A stretch of DNA of 64,000 nucleotides. Origin: Megalonaias nervosa. Taxonomy: Eukaryota; Mollusca; Bivalvia; Unionida; Unionidae. The translations under genes and the position numbers were made by a program. A model generated the notes under the pieces. That model was not told the origin of the DNA. It searched no databases and was given only the letters and a program-made list of their open reading frames with translations. Positions 1-16,720 of this stretch are shown one piece after another (the stretch's first letter is position 1; each line of letters starts with the position of its first letter). The DNA lies in the NCBI GenBank assembly GCA_016617855.1, contig JAECUM010016788.1, forward strand, positions 1 through 64,000. The letters are read 5' to 3'.

Positions 1-834
1 TGAATAATTTGGCATTTCGGATCTGTTCGCGCTATAGGCTAGCAGCATTACACAACATGATGACTTCTAAAGGTAGACTTATTATTCATATAAAGTCAGT
101 ATAACAATGAAGAACGGGAAAGAAACTCACTTGATCAGAAATCTTCATTTCAATACAACCCATGATAGCAATCTGAAACCTTTTTCCGTTATGTACATGT
201 TGCTAAAAAGGTGTATGGCTCGCTGGATTTACCTTTTTCTTTTTCCTCAGTAAAAAAGTAGGTGTTTTAGCCCCCCCCCCCCCGCCCCAAAAAATTGACA
301 TTAAAGTTTCTGTTGATGTACATCTGCGTAATAAATGTTAGGATTTCTCACTGTGCTAAAAATGGCCTCATTAAACTAGCAATATATGACCTCACAAGAA
401 TGGAGTGTTACTTATCTTCAGCTGTCACGATAGATTTTTGTCAACTTTTGTTTCAAATATTTTATTGCAATTAAAAAACCCATGTAATGTGAAAGAGAGA
501 GACATAGATAAATCGTGAAAGTTTTCAGCTTCTATCGATCTTGCTCGATACGTTTGACATATATTCAGCTCTGCATTCTTCTTATATCCTTCAAATTTAT
601 ACTTGAACTAATGATTACACATTCTTTCTATTTGATCTTTTAAATCTTGCCGATTTTATTTTTGCCACTGGGCAAGTTTTAGACGGTAATTTGGAATAAT
701 AATAATAATAATAATAATAATAGCTACTTTATTTAAAGATGGTGACACAATTAATTGCATGGAAATAATCCTCCTTGTGACCTCTTTAATAATATTTACA
801 TATAAGTACATAGTTGTACACAAAAAGAACATTT

Positions 835-908
<74 letters not shown>

Positions 909-2325
909 AATAAGACACATTTATATGGGGTCATAATAACAGAACATTTTGTAAAAACATGTTCAAACTAGGTACATTGTTTAATACCAAAATACCGTGA
1001 CAACAAAGTGGAAGGTTTGAGAAAATTTATACGTTAACTTGTAATGTGTTTGTCAAATTGAACCGGTTCCACCTTTATTATAGTTAAATACATTTACATT
1101 TGCACTTTCTCTAATTTCCTTTGCGATTCTGTTCAAAATTAGTGACCCCGAATATCAAAAAGTTTTTTGGGGGGAAGGGGTGTTTTGTTGTTCTTGTTTG
1201 TTGTTTTTTTTTTTGTTTTTGTTTTTTTCGTTGTTGTTGTTTTTTTTAGATGTCTTTATTTAATTTTGAAATGGATAGGTGGTTAGCTCAGAATGATCTT
1301 AAATTGGGAGTGTTATCATGTTTATAGCATGAAAAAATAGTTCCTTGAGATAAAATGGGGCCATATTATTTGAAACTTCGTGCACGTCTAGTCTTTTTCA
1401 AAAATATTTGTTCATTTACTGATAACATTTTAATATCACTCACTAAAGTTGGGATATTTTCATCATTATCTTAAGATTCGTCTGCACGCACCTTGTTACA
1501 GCCCGAATAATTTGCAACTACTTTTGTCAGAATTGTTTTACCAAATAATATTAGTGTTCTGATTATAGTTTTTATGGCTTTTTTAATATATTAACCGAAA
1601 TGTAGTTTATTCGATTTTTTTTAAATTAGTTTGTTATTTTTCTCACTTAAATGGGAGTGTAACAGCCAGATGTTTTGTGCATACACCTCATCAAGGATAT
1701 ATTCTGCACTAAGTCATTCGCGCGTTATATGCACATTGTTTGGTCCAACGATTCCCAGTACAAATTATCATATTTCGTTGAAAAACCCTTCCATTCTTAT
1801 CGCATCCAGTGTCTGTGTAAAATGCCTACAGCATCGGACATCCGGAGTAAAACGGAAACGGATGTGCTTTACATCCCTGGGAAAGGTTGAACTTCGGCCA
1901 ACGATGTCATAAAAATGCAAGGTCAGACAGATTAAAGGAGATTAAACCAAGCCCCAATGTTGTGGTATGCAGTCTCATTCTTCCATTCATTCATTTCAAC
2001 ATTCTCATTCATTCTTAACCGCCTATGTGAAACGGTTTCACCCAAAAGAATCACAAGATAATATTCCGTTAAACAAATACGTGTGTGAAAATTGTTGAAA
2101 AACTTAAACATCCAAGTTTACTTTTCGGACTATACGCCTGAGTTGGTATATTCATTTGTAAAACACAAAAAAATCTAAATTTGATTCAAGTGTTGGGATT
2201 TATATTCTTTATATTTGTTATTTTAATCATTATCTGCTTCTTGCTTGTCCTGTAAATTGCCTTGTTAATAAAAGAAAGAAGACTGAATGAATTAATTCAT
2301 TAATCTCTTGCCTGTTAAATAAGTA
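1..2325. other. Non-coding, no gene seen
   Basis: Only C, A and T homopolymers and an AAT repeat stand out. Overlapping short frames at 1631-1912 show no known motif. Confidence 0.6.
839..902. repeat. Homopolymer A64
   Basis: 64 consecutive A. No SINE or LINE body precedes it that I can recognise, so it is either an orphan tail or simple slippage. The exact length is likely to be unreliable. Confidence 0.9.
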
Positions 2326-2366
<41 letters not shown>

Positions 2367-2369
<3 letters not shown>

Positions 2370-2492
2370 ACTCGCTTATAAGTCTACTCAAACAACAAAC
2401 AACAAAAATCCTGATCTTTCGTAGCATAATACGCCTGCAGATCAGTGTCTATGTTCTTTGTTCTACTGATTAGTCATAACAAACTGCACCAC
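2367..2492 (+). mobile_element. Nested-palindrome MITE, left half
   Basis: Begins at ACTCGCTTATAAG, next to an AAT microsatellite. It contains the first hairpin (ATCCTGATCTTTCGTAGC ... CCTGCAGATCAGTG) and the spacer TTTGTTCTACTGATTAG...AACAAA, then stops. The right half is missing. Confidence 0.6.
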
Positions 2493-2694
2493 ACAATTGA
2501 TAATATTTGATATTGTTTCCATATATTTCCATTGTCCAGTGTTTCATTACAAAGGTAGGATATAACTGTTTTGTTTTTTTTTTAAAAAAACGAAAGAGTC
2601 AACTAATTTATGTGCAACACTATTCAAGGATATTCCAAAACTTAAAAAGTCGGGAACCTTGTCCTCTGAAGAAATTCGAATCAATGACCACTGG

Positions 2695-2699
<5 letters not shown>

Positions 2700-2758
<59 letters not shown>

Positions 2759-2783
2759 TACACCCACACACACACACACACCC
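2700..2783. repeat. Compound (CT)n(CA)n microsatellite
   Basis: (CT) run to about 2737 followed by (CA) with interruptions. It opens an artificial long reading frame on both strands. Confidence 0.95.
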
Positions 2784-4196
2784 CGTGGGAAGTTTTAAAA
2801 AAATACAGGCGTGCAACTAAATTATTTAAACATTTAAGCGGCGCAATTAGGTCAATCACACCACTGGATCTCAAAACATTAATGGCAAGGTTTAATAAAT
2901 TGAATACTGTGGTTTACTTTTTGTATTTTTGTTTAAGCTACCCGATTTCTTCAAATACTCCCTCCCTTGATATGTACTCATCGATCTATTCTAATAATGA
3001 GATCAAATTACAGATAATTGTAACCAGAAAGAGGTGGTTTTCCGTGTCAATGAAGACATTACTCAAATGAAAAATTAACTAAATCTACTTGCGTGAGAAG
3101 AAGTTATTATCACACATAGATAAACTGTTAAAAAGACAGTAAAAAAAAATGCGAAAAGAAACTGCCACTCCCCACGATCGTACTAATGATTGTTACATAT
3201 ATTAAGTTATAGCCCCTAATATGTAGAGCGAGTCCTAAGTGGAGAAAGCCGAGACCAACTGGAAGACAAATTAAACATTATCTTTACGGGTAGAAGTTTC
3301 ATTTTAAACGAGAATATTGATTTGTAAACAATATATGAACGTTTAAAAATGCTGCCATGAACTCGAATTTAATGGGATTAGTTTAGGAGAGTTAACCTTA
3401 GTCATCGATTAATTAGATCAAATTGGTCTTCCTCCGCCAATCGCTAGTTGTGATGTCGGCAACTGTCAACGAGATGGAAAATAATACTTGACATTTATAA
3501 ATGGCTCGAAATTTTCATCACGAAATGGCCCAATTCAAGGCTGTAGGTATTTATTGCAAAAATTATCACGCTCTCTTAAATTCAGTGAAGGCAGCAGCAG
3601 TTTCTGAAAAAGTGTAAATGGTAACCTAAAAGGCCAAGGTCTGGTTTTGCTAGAAAACTTTCCGACCCTTTATTATAAAATTGTTATTACTGTAATTATT
3701 TTCAAGGCAAAGGTATGAATATAGAAAATCGTGTCTAATCCTCGCTTATTTAGTCCTTTTTTTTTCCTATTTGTAGACAGCCCCCTGGTCTTAGATTGTT
3801 TCGGTTTATTATGAGATTTGTTTGGGAGCATTTGACCAAGCATACTGTTCGACCTATACCACAATGCCAATGTTTGAGAGTCTACGGAAATGCAGAATTC
3901 TAAACTTCTATCCATTTGTCTGCATCGTAATCAAGATCATCAACTCACCTGAAGAACAAATTAGAGGTTTAACAATTTTCTGGTCAAAGCACCCCAAAAG
4001 ACCCCGATGATCTTTGGCTCTTTTGATATCGTTAAAGTGGTGGTCGAGTCCGTGGTCCGTGTTAGTGTCGGCTCATTCCGGTTTCTCTGTCTTAAAGACG
4101 AGTCAACAATGACGTTTTCCTGGCTTTCATTTGCAAATTATTGTGATACGATTGAAGCAATAGAAATATTGGATTTTAAAGGCACAACAACCGCAA

Positions 4197-4272
4197 CAAT
4201 AATAATAATAATAATAACAACAACAACAATAATAATATAAATCTATAATAATAATAATAATAATAATAATGA
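4197..4272. repeat. AAT/AAC trinucleotide repeat
   Basis: Interrupted AAT and AAC repeats continuing into ATC repeats to about 4310. Confidence 0.9.
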
Positions 4273-4439
4273 CAACAACAATCATCATCATCATCATTAT
4301 CATCATGCGTAAAGTATGGTTAGAAAAGTCTGTCATCAAAATGGTCATCGAGCGGTGTTTATCAATGTACACAACTCAAAATGTTGTTGGTTTAAGCGCA
4401 CTTTTAATGCACTTTTGGATATATAATGCAGAGGAAATG

Positions 4440-4518
4440 TGAGCAAAGTGCATTTCCCAAGGATACACCGAGGCAGCTGACCCAGACTGCCCTGGTCGTT
4501 TCAGTACTCTGAAATCCA
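4440..4518 (-). mobile_element. SINE-C fragment
   Basis: Minus strand reads CAGCTGCCTCGGTGTATCCT and TGGGAAATGCACTTTGCTC, the GTGTCCTTGGGNAAGGCACTTT body shared by many invertebrate SINEs. The head is largely missing. Confidence 0.35.
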
Positions 4519-4615
4519 TAAACAATGCGTTTGATGTAATAATACAAATTATAATTCACCGACGCTTGATTTAACATTTAACTATTTTGATTAATATTAC
4601 TGTTATTGTTGTTGA

Positions 4616-4616
<1 letters not shown>

Positions 4617-4667
<51 letters not shown>

Positions 4668-4668
4668 T
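4617..4668. repeat. (TTA)n microsatellite
   Basis: About 17 perfect units. Similar AAT/TTA arrays occur at 698-721, 2326-2368, 7568-7625 (ending in TTG units) and 23140-23176. Confidence 0.95.
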
Positions 4669-5156
4669 AGTGCTTCATTAAATGTCGGTTAACTGTGTAA
4701 CGAATTCGGAGCACTGAAAGGTGTGTGTACACCGTGATAAACACCACTCAGTGACCCTTCTGATCACCGACTTTTCTAACAATACTCCACGATAGATGTT
4801 TACTATGTGATCACGAAAAGTTGAATATCGCACATGTTCTTTTGCGAGCCTGTAGCTATATTGTCAAGCCAGGGCAATAAAATGCTAACTTTGTATCCCC
4901 GCAAAAGAGATGCGTAATTTAATAATATGCTGTGCGTGTGTGACCTCAAATTGAGTGCCAGAGTTGACTTTTCAACTTGATTAATGAGACAGAGCGAAGA
5001 GGGAGAATCAAAAGGAAGAAAAACACTTAACCTAAGCAAACAAGTTACCTGCTTGTAATAAAGAGGATGCTGTTCCATTTTGTGCGCCTGATCAAAGGGC
5101 CGCAGAGATTTTAGAACAGAAGTTTTATGTAAGTAAAGAAATTGCTAACACATGTA

Positions 5157-5373
5157 ACGTATATATTTGCTTATAAGCCGAGGCAAACTGCACACAATAT
5201 GGATCCTGATCTGTCGCATCATAATGCGCCTGCAGGTCAGGGTCTATGTTGTTTGTTCTACTGATTAATCCTAACAAACTGCCCCGATCCAGATTTGCTG
5301 GCGCATGATGCGACGGCAGATCTTGGTCTATGCAGTTTGCAGTTGTACTCGGCTTATTAGTGAGTACATATGG
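5157..5373 (+). mobile_element. Nested-palindrome MITE, full length, CpG-rich copy
   Basis: About 217 bp flanked by TA (5155-5156, 5374-5375). Terminal repeats GTATATATTTGCTTATAAG and the complement at GTGAGTACATATGG enclose two hairpins separated by GTTTGTTCTACTGATTAATC. It keeps most CpGs in the hairpin loops (GGCGCATGATGCGACGGC), unlike copies within 33-57 kb. Confidence 0.8.
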
Positions 5374-6090
5374 TAATGCTTCATTGTCGAGTTTGATTTC
5401 ACTCCAAATTGTATGTATATATCAATGACCACGAGCGTGTCGATGCATGAACAGACAATGTATGTAAAACTGCTTGGCCATTTTGTCATGGGAAATATAG
5501 TTTTCGCCAAGAAGTAATTACGTGTGGGGGGTGGGGGGTGTGAGGTCTGTGTGATTTTCTTTCCGACCATATATTTCTCTTCTTATATAATTTTGTTCAG
5601 CAGAGATGACGGATGTAAGAATAGTCTTTTTTTTTTCTACAGTTGAAAGCAATAGAATATTTTGAAGCTTTTATTGAGTGGACGCAATTTTGTACTTGTC
5701 TCAGTCCCATCCATTTCCACTCCTCAACCAGAAAATTAAATGGTCGGTCCTTAAGGTCATAAGACAACACGATCTTTCATACGCGTTCATTATAACTTTT
5801 AGAGCGAATTTCACGTCTAAAATGTAGTTTTTATTATTTATTATTTTTATAAATTTGACTACTTCTATTCTAAAATAGAATTTTATTGCTGTGCATGGCC
5901 ATGTAGATCTGGATTCATGTAAGGAAACGTACAAATCTCGATATTCATTATGGCACAGAAATTACCATTCATGAAAAACACTTGTCGTTAGTAAAGTCGG
6001 TCACCGGAAAAAGAGGTGTTTAGTGAAGTACACAGCTGCTAGTGTAATCTTCATAACCACGTTCTGTCGTTCCTCTACATTTATGCTGGA

Positions 6091-6283
6091 TCCCCGGGTG
6101 GCCGAGTGGTCTGAGGCACTCGCCTTTACAGTTTACTGACATCCCACCTCCGTTCACATGAGTTAGAGTCTCGGTTCTACCAACGTGGGTGTGTGAGAAT
6201 ACTTGTCAGTAGTTTCCCGTGGGGCGGTGGCTCTGCATTGGTTTTTCTTCCACGAAATATACTGGCCGCCATGTATAACCACA
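6091..6283 (+). mobile_element. SINE-A, tRNA-derived, 3' end lost
   Basis: Head GGGTGGCCGAGTGGTCTGAG (A box) and GTCTCGGTTCTACC (decayed B box), then the conserved body (CAGTAGTTTCCCGTGGGGC, ACTGGCCGCCATGTATA). The (CAA)n tail is replaced by unrelated sequence. Confidence 0.7.
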
Positions 6284-6914
6284 CAAAAACCAAACCGTGT
6301 CCGTGCAAAATTTAATTTACATTTTTTTCAATTTTCAATTAACATTGCATGGATTAGTACTATATTTTGCAGGAACGCAGCCAAATAAAAAAAAAAAAAA
6401 CGAATTTCATGACGGAGGAAAGTGCGACCAGGTCTAATTGATTTCAGCGTACGTGTATTATTTGTTACCATCTTCATCAAATTTGTACTTCGGTGAATTC
6501 GGCCTTAAATCGCAGCGTAATTGTGATCGATTCAGAGCTGAGAAGTCATGGCCTATATATAAATTCCCTGTCACCTTTCCATTGAATGTCCTTTATTTAC
6601 GTACACAATGTTCGCAGCTTAGTAATACTGGGATAATGTCAATTACGATATAATTTAACGGTGCCATAATTTGGTACGCATCCGCGTTAAATTTTTTCTC
6701 TGGGGTTGGGGTATTTTTTTTGGGGGGGGGGGTCGTAATGCGTTCGCAAAAGTAGAAAGAATGTGGTTGTTTCTCTTTTTTTCAAACTTGGTAGTGAACT
6801 TTTATTTTTATTATTTGTACCGTTATTTTTTTTTTTGTTTTGTTTTGGGTTTCTTTTGTATGTTTATTTGTTATAAATGCGCATGCCGTTCTTCTCTAAA
6901 ACTATAATTGTGGG

Positions 6915-7025
6915 TAACAGTACTAATTGTTGGGGACAGTACTAAGTGTTGGAACAGTACTAATTCTTGGGAACAGTACTGATTGTTGGAACATTACTAA
7001 TTTTTGGGAACAGTACCAATTGTTG
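6915..7025. repeat. Tandem repeat of 18-20 bp, six units
   Basis: AACAGTACTAATTGTTGG repeated six times with small changes. Confidence 0.8.
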
Positions 7026-7566
7026 CGTTTCTTTAAGTTTTTTCAGTGGCTGCTTACCTAACATTTGAAAAGTATCCTTTTATGTAGGAATGGGGAGAAC
7101 AGCCTAATAACTGTAATCATATTCGTGAAATTACAAGTGGTAATTTTTCAGCTGGCGAAAAAAAAAAAACGTTTGAACTTAAAGGGAAGAAGTTGTCTGT
7201 TTTAATTGGCAAAAAATCAGGAAACGAGGTTGTTAAAAAAAAAAAATGAAACCATCATAAGTACCAATCTTGTGACACTCCGGGTAAATATCGTATACAA
7301 TAACGTGGGAAAACTTTTTTCGTAAGTTTTTGAGCAGGGTAAACCTGACCTTGCAACCACTTATGAAAATCGTACGCAAAAGTTTATTTAGTGAAATGGT
7401 TTGCCTGGTTGATATGTCTTTAAAGGTAAAGCAACACGTCAAAGGTTTGCATTTTGTATATATTCCGTTAATCTGTAACTGCGTGTTTCTTAAATTTTCC
7501 TGAGTTCATACAGATGAACATCAGCTACTTATGTTACCTTCAGTAAATGTAGCATGATGACGACGA

Positions 7567-7606
<40 letters not shown>

Positions 7607-8318
7607 GTTGTTGTTGTTGTTCTTGTTCTTGTCAGGTAACCCGGTAAGGTATTGACACTAACGTCAATAACAATCATTAGGAAAAGGTACATGCCCATCA
7701 ATATGACTTTATAGACATTACGTTTTCACTTCTTGCTGTAATGTTGGTAACTGAGATGCTGTTTTCACGGTCAGAAAGTGCGTGATTTATGAACTCCCCC
7801 ATGAGAAGAATACAAACAAATTACGAGCTAGAATTAGAAAACCCGACTTGGTGTTGGACTGATTGTTCGTTGCTATTTGAAAAATACCACAAATAAAGTT
7901 AATGTTGACACTTTAAACGAAATGGCTGCTTGATCAAATGCAAATGTCCTTATCTTTTGATTGGCGGCCCCTCATCTTCACATGTAGAAACAATCCTTGG
8001 ATTTCGTGGCTCCTTATTCAATGATGGAATATTTTGGAAGCTTGAATGTTTATGGATTCTAGGATTTACATTTGACAGCGGAAAACAACAATATTCGTGA
8101 CGGTTTTGGTCATGGACGTGTTCAGCGGTAACATCAATGATGTAATTGCATCCGCCTAGTCAATCGAGCTAACCTGGAGTCATACAAAGACAGGAATAAA
8201 TTCTAAGAATGATCTATACCGAAGGACACTTAATTTTACCATCCCATGTTGAAACGACTACCACATGTCACTACAACGTGGTTTCGACCTATTCAAAGTT
8301 GCGATTGGGAAGGTGCTC

Positions 8319-8508
8319 CAGTGCCGGATTAAATCCTGTGGAGGCCCCTAGGCAGTCAAAATCTCGCCCCCCCCCCCTCGCAAATTATCTCCTAATATGT
8401 AAAGATCAATTCAATTTAATATTATTTTGATCCGTTATTGCGGGGACCCTAAAAGGCTTGGGGCCCATAGGCCGGTGCCTACTCTGCCTATTGGGTAATT
8501 CGGCACTG
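8319..8508. mobile_element. hAT-type MITE with perfect 8-bp target duplication
   Basis: 190 bp bounded by CAGTGCCGGATTA and TAATTCGGCACTG (12 of 13 complementary). It is flanked by AGGTGCTC on both sides (8311-8318 and 8509-8516), the 8-bp duplication of hAT elements. The interior is partly palindromic (GGCCCCTAGGCAG near the left end, CATAGGCCGGTGCC near the right) and includes a C run. Non-coding. Confidence 0.85.
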
Positions 8509-8516
8509 AGGTGCTC

Positions 8517-12248
<3,732 letters not shown>

Positions 12249-12493
12249 CATAGCTGCCAACCCTCACGATTTTGGCGTGAATTTCACGACTTTCTACAGC
12301 GATTCACGGATTCACGCCGCTAGGAGAAAAAAATCACGAATTTCCCAATTCTCAATTATTTTAAATTTTCCCGTTAAGTGCTAATCGTGATATCGGCAGT
12401 TGCCAAAACGGTTACTGCTAGTCGCGACATTAGTAGAACTATAGCCGATTCGTACAGTTGGCCCGGTAGCAAGCATTTTAGCGTATTTTAATC

Positions 12494-12553
<60 letters not shown>

Positions 12554-12654
12554 TAGTTTTACAAATACTTTTGAAAGAAACCGGGGCCTAGCCGGAAATT
12601 TTCTCCACGTACGCACCGCCAACACTGATTTCAATTACTGTACGGCATTGCATC

Positions 12655-13020
12655 TTGAAAACGTCTTCACCACCAAGAAAAAAGAAATCTATTGCACAAA
12701 AAGTGAAGTTTAGTTTGGAATATACCAAAAATTGGCCATGCATTCAGCCGTCAAATACCGATATACATCATGCTTATTGCACACAGTGTGCCACACATTT
12801 TAGCATTGGGCATAGTGACAGAGACGATGTGAGGAAGCACATTGGTATCAAAAAGCACATAGAGGTTGGGAAACTGCATGAAGACAACTTTTTCGAGTGT
12901 TGGAATTTTTTTCAGATTGAAAGATTAGCACATATCGTAATGTGCTTAAGTTCACAGTTTTCCGCGCATGCGCCGACACCACTAATAATTCACAGTTCGA
13001 CGTTTCATCTTCTGGATTAA
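12655..13020 (+). CDS. BED-type zinc-finger protein, hAT transposase N-terminal fragment
   Basis: 121 codons from ATG at 12655. A basic N terminus (PPRKKKSIAQKVKFSLEYTK) precedes a BED-like finger, C42-x2-C45 with H62 and H68, in the context YCTQCATHFSIGHSDRDDVR. This form is typical of DNA-binding domains at the start of hAT-type transposases and their domesticated relatives. After residue 73 the protein drifts away from the family, so it is probably a truncated fragment rather than a working gene. It lies between hAT-like terminal inverted repeats. An old frameshift or deletion after the finger is likely. Confidence 0.45.
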   Translation: MKTSSPPRKKKSIAQKVKFSLEYTKNWPCIQPSNTDIHHAYCTQCATHFSIGHSDRDDVRKHIGIKKHIEVGKLHEDNFFECWNFFQIERLAHIVMCLSSQFSAHAPTPLIIHSSTFHLLD

Positions 13021-13021
13021 T

Positions 13022-13625
13022 ACCATTTCGTAATTAAGCTACACTGCAGTTAAAACGTGTTCACCTCCAAGGAAAAAGATTTGTATTCCACAAAAAGTGA
13101 AGTATAGATTGGACTACACCAAATTTGGCCTAGCATTCAGCCATCAAACATTAATGTACATTATGCTTTTTGCACAGTAGTTTGCCGCGAATTTTACAAT
13201 TGGGAATGTGCACAAGGGCTGGTATTGTTATTTACAATTTCCTGTCATACATGTACCATGTAGTAATATTATTATATAGTACACGTATGACAGATAAATT
13301 GTAAGCAACGATACGAGCCCCAGTGAGCATGTAGCAGAACGATGTAAAAAAGCACACTGCTATAGCACCCCCAGCAGATTTCAGTGTTGGAGTACTTTAA
13401 GCCACCTATTCAAGCCCTGCATGCTACCAATGCTGAAGCATTGTTTGTGACCTTTCTTGTTGAACATAACCTGTCTTTCTCAGTTGGAGATCAGCAACGG
13501 TGACAGTGAAAGATAATTTCCTATTGTGAGGAAAAATAAGACAAACTTTAGTGCCTCATTAGGTGCTGAAAATTTGCAACAACTTTAGTCACCAAGATTA
13601 ACCAGCAGGCAAGAAGCCTGAACTG
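13022..13625 (+). pseudogene. Decayed second copy of the BED/hAT transposase N-terminal region
   Basis: From about 13022 the sequence repeats 12625-12860: translated, it reads KTCSPPRKKICIPQKVKYRL and continues in the same order as the intact ORF, but with a stop at the finger cysteines and a 106-bp foldback inserted at 13215. It then runs further into transposase than the first copy, through FKPPIQALHATNAEALFVTF and LVEHNLSFSVGD, before breaking up. The two copies are tandem direct repeats of one transposase N-terminal region. Confidence 0.5.
13215..13320. mobile_element. Small foldback MITE inside the second BED copy
   Basis: Left arm 13215-13256 and right arm 13279-13320 are inverted copies of about 42 bp (GGGCTGGTATTGTTATTTAC against the complement of the right arm, which ends GATACGAGCCC), separated by 22 bp of AT-rich loop. 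It interrupts the second BED-finger copy at the point where the intact copy continues into the second half of the finger. No clear target duplication is visible. Confidence 0.55.
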
Positions 13626-13932
13626 TTTTGAAAACAAATTTACCATAGCCTGATTGAGGAAGTTCAAGACTGCCACAGCATCATATCATGACAGATAGTG
13701 TGAAGTTTGTGTATATCAGTAAATTTGGCTGCAAATAAAGTAGTACATGTAATCAGCGTCAATAATATGTTTTAGTTTTATTTTGGGACTTTCATATAAT
13801 GCAGTACTGACCATCGAAATGGATGGAGTTAGTGTCATGATATAATTTTTCACCAATTGCGTTAAAAATTCACTAATTTTTATCCCACTTTTCACTAATT
13901 GTGCGTCTGGAGGGTTGGCAGCTCCGATTGTT

Positions 13933-14158
13933 TAGGTTTAACGTTATTTTTCAGCAGATGATAGGCTCTATATGCTGGCCAGTATAACTGGTGGAGGAAC
14001 AAGCCAAGAAAACCCTGAAAAGAACCATCGATCCACGGGGAGCTACTGGTAAGCTTTCTCACATTCCCACATTGGTCGAGCTCGATACTCGAACCCACAT
14101 AGATAGAGGTGAGATGGCAGTGATCGGTAAGGGCAAGCGCCTTAAGCCACTCGGCCAA
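13933..14158 (-). mobile_element. SINE-A, tRNA-derived, beside the hAT-like element
   Basis: Minus strand reads GGCCGAGTGGCTTAAGGCGC, then GGGTTCGAGTATCGAGCTCG (B box), the body CAGTAGCTCCCCGTGGATCG and the 3' end TAACGTTAAACCTAAA. It lies 7 bp beyond the right inverted repeat of the hAT-like element. Confidence 0.75.
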
Positions 14159-14161
14159 ATC

Positions 14162-14931
14162 AAATAACTAGATGTACATGCAGTGACAGGCGTTAAAAAC
14201 CCCGCACTAATATTTATGTTGTATGACAAACAATATACATTTCCAGTGTCTCAAAAGAGGTTTGGAGGAATACACGATCAGCAGATGTTTCCCACAGCTG
14301 TAAATGTCCTGCAGTATCATTGCATAATGTTAAAAAGCAAAATGCAACAAGTTACGTAAAATTCAACAAATATTTTATTCCCCTAAGTTACAAAGTAAAA
14401 ATGTAAGAGGAACTTGCAGTATCGTGAACTAAATCTCAAAGTATCATAAACATTCTATCACAAGGCCAAATGTGTTACGAATGAATTTCAGTAGTTTTCA
14501 GAATGAACTCCAATCTTGAATGTGGTGATGTACCAATATTCTTGAGGTATCAAAATTGATATAATCCAGAATGTCTTTAAATGAATTCACAATAATCCCA
14601 AAGTAATAATTTAATCCAAAATGTCACTGAGCACTCTGTAATTCCGATGAATAATTTTTAAAAAAAAGCAATTCCTCTCAAATTTTATCTGAACACAACT
14701 AAAAGTGATTCCAGACTGATATTAAACTAGGAATTAATAATTTATATTATCAGAAACTTACATAAAAACCTAAGACACAATAAAATTACCAGGATGTGGG
14801 TCATTTTCCCATCAAATTCGTAAATAAAGCCACTACCGGAACCTTCTAAGGCCATAATCAAGGCTAAGTCTTGAACTAAAATTCAAGTGAACAACCTATT
14901 TATAAATTACAAACAAGACAAACATGACTTT
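14162..14931. other. AT-rich, no gene seen
   Basis: A-rich on this strand, no open frames of note. It sits between a SINE and the LINE 3' end. Confidence 0.5.
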
Positions 14932-15476
14932 TTTTAATAGAATTTTATTTGCATTTAGCCAATTGGCCATAAGCAAGTATATACATATAAACTTGTTACA
15001 AACATTGATGATGACAAGTTTAATACATAATGATAAATAAACCCATCGAATTTTACAAACATTCAATAAATATTAACGATATATACTTACGTATATATAC
15101 CAACATTCCAAAGCACACTCACACATATACATTTTATACATGTATATGCATATACCCATACACATACATAGACCCATATACGTATATGCACATACGTACA
15201 TATACCCTGAGATAGTGTGATAGACACACACATGCACATAAACATCCATACTGGCATTTATGTTTACATGGTGTATGGTACGAAGTAAGAACACAACATG
15301 TTAACTTGTAAAATACTCTAGAATATGCTTCTTAAATCACATGCGTGAGCTTCAATACAAGCTACTTCGGAAGAAGAAACAAAAAGTGCCATCAATATAT
15401 AAGCAGTGTTGAACATGCTTTACTTAATAATATCATAAGCACATTATACATGAAATATGACACAGAAATGCATGTA

Positions 15477-16195
<719 letters not shown>

Positions 16196-16206
16196 CTGAT
16201 GAGATA

Positions 16207-16720
16207 CATCTTTGCTAGCCAAGGTTCCGATATGATAACCTTATCTACACCTTGGCGGATCGAACAGATATACTGTTGCTTTGTCCTAGCGACATCTATT
16301 GTATTTCATGAGTTGCCTCCCTTAGTATGTAATGCCAACTAACCAATAGCTTGGTACAGTGTACAGCGGCCGAAAATGGTGGGAGCAATTGACCTAAAAA
16401 GGATACTTTGGAAGTTTAACATCTAACGTATAACTATGTACTAGAGGGAAGCCGTTACAGGTGTGTTTGAGTGAAAAGTATTTGTGCAAACACGGACCGG
16501 CATTGGAAAATTGTTTATTTTTCAGTCCATTCAGGTTGTGTGTTCCCCTTGTCTCGATCACGTAGGAACAGTGTTCAAATTTGAACAAGTTAATTTGATT
16601 GGATGCGGTGGCTTGCCGCCTCATCCAGTGAAATTCCCAGACCCGAAGCACAGAAATATCTGCTCGATAGGCCAAGGTGCAGATAGGGTTATCACATCGG
16701 AACTTTGTCTAGCGAAGATG
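16207..16720. mobile_element. Long-TIR foldback element inserted in the LINE, 9-bp target duplication
   Basis: 514 bp. The arms (16207-about 16270 and about 16658-16720) are inverted copies of roughly 64 bp with about ten differences, starting CATCTTTGCTAGCCAAGGTT. The flanks carry a perfect direct repeat GATGAGATA (16198-16206 and 16721-16729). Long inverted repeats with a 9-bp duplication are typical of Mutator-like (MULE) elements. The interior is non-coding. The insertion splits the LINE thumb from its C-terminal region, so it is younger than the LINE. Confidence 0.75.

Larger units (their letters stand above)
2493..5156. other. Non-coding, microsatellite-rich
   Basis: Holds the CT/CA, AAT and TTA microsatellites and a SINE-C fragment. 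The 187-codon frame at 2507-3070 exists only because the microsatellite has no stops. Confidence 0.6.
12249..13926 (+). mobile_element. hAT-like transposon remnant with BED-finger ORF
   Basis: Bounded by a perfect 14-bp inverted repeat, AGCTGCCAACCCTC at 12252-12265 and its complement at 13910-13923, extendable to 17 bp with two mismatches. Subterminal TCACNAATT-like motifs cluster at both ends (12270-12350 and 13835-13900). Inside are a BED-type zinc-finger ORF, a decayed second copy of it, and a stretch reading AEALFVTFLVEHNLSFSVGD, typical of hAT transposases just after the BED region. There is no RNase H-like catalytic core, so the element is internally deleted. No target duplication is visible; a SINE inserted at the right edge may have removed it. 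Confidence 0.65.

Noticed and set aside
656..971. Poly-Phe/poly-Lys frames
   Set aside because: Products of the A64 homopolymer.
1631..1912. Two overlapping plus-strand frames of 93 and 71 codons
   Set aside because: No recognisable motif, out of frame with each other, nothing in the flanks to suggest a gene.
2507..3070. 187-codon open frame on the plus strand
   Set aside because: A CT/CA microsatellite without stops bridges unrelated short frames (LSLSLS, THTHTH); no conserved motif.
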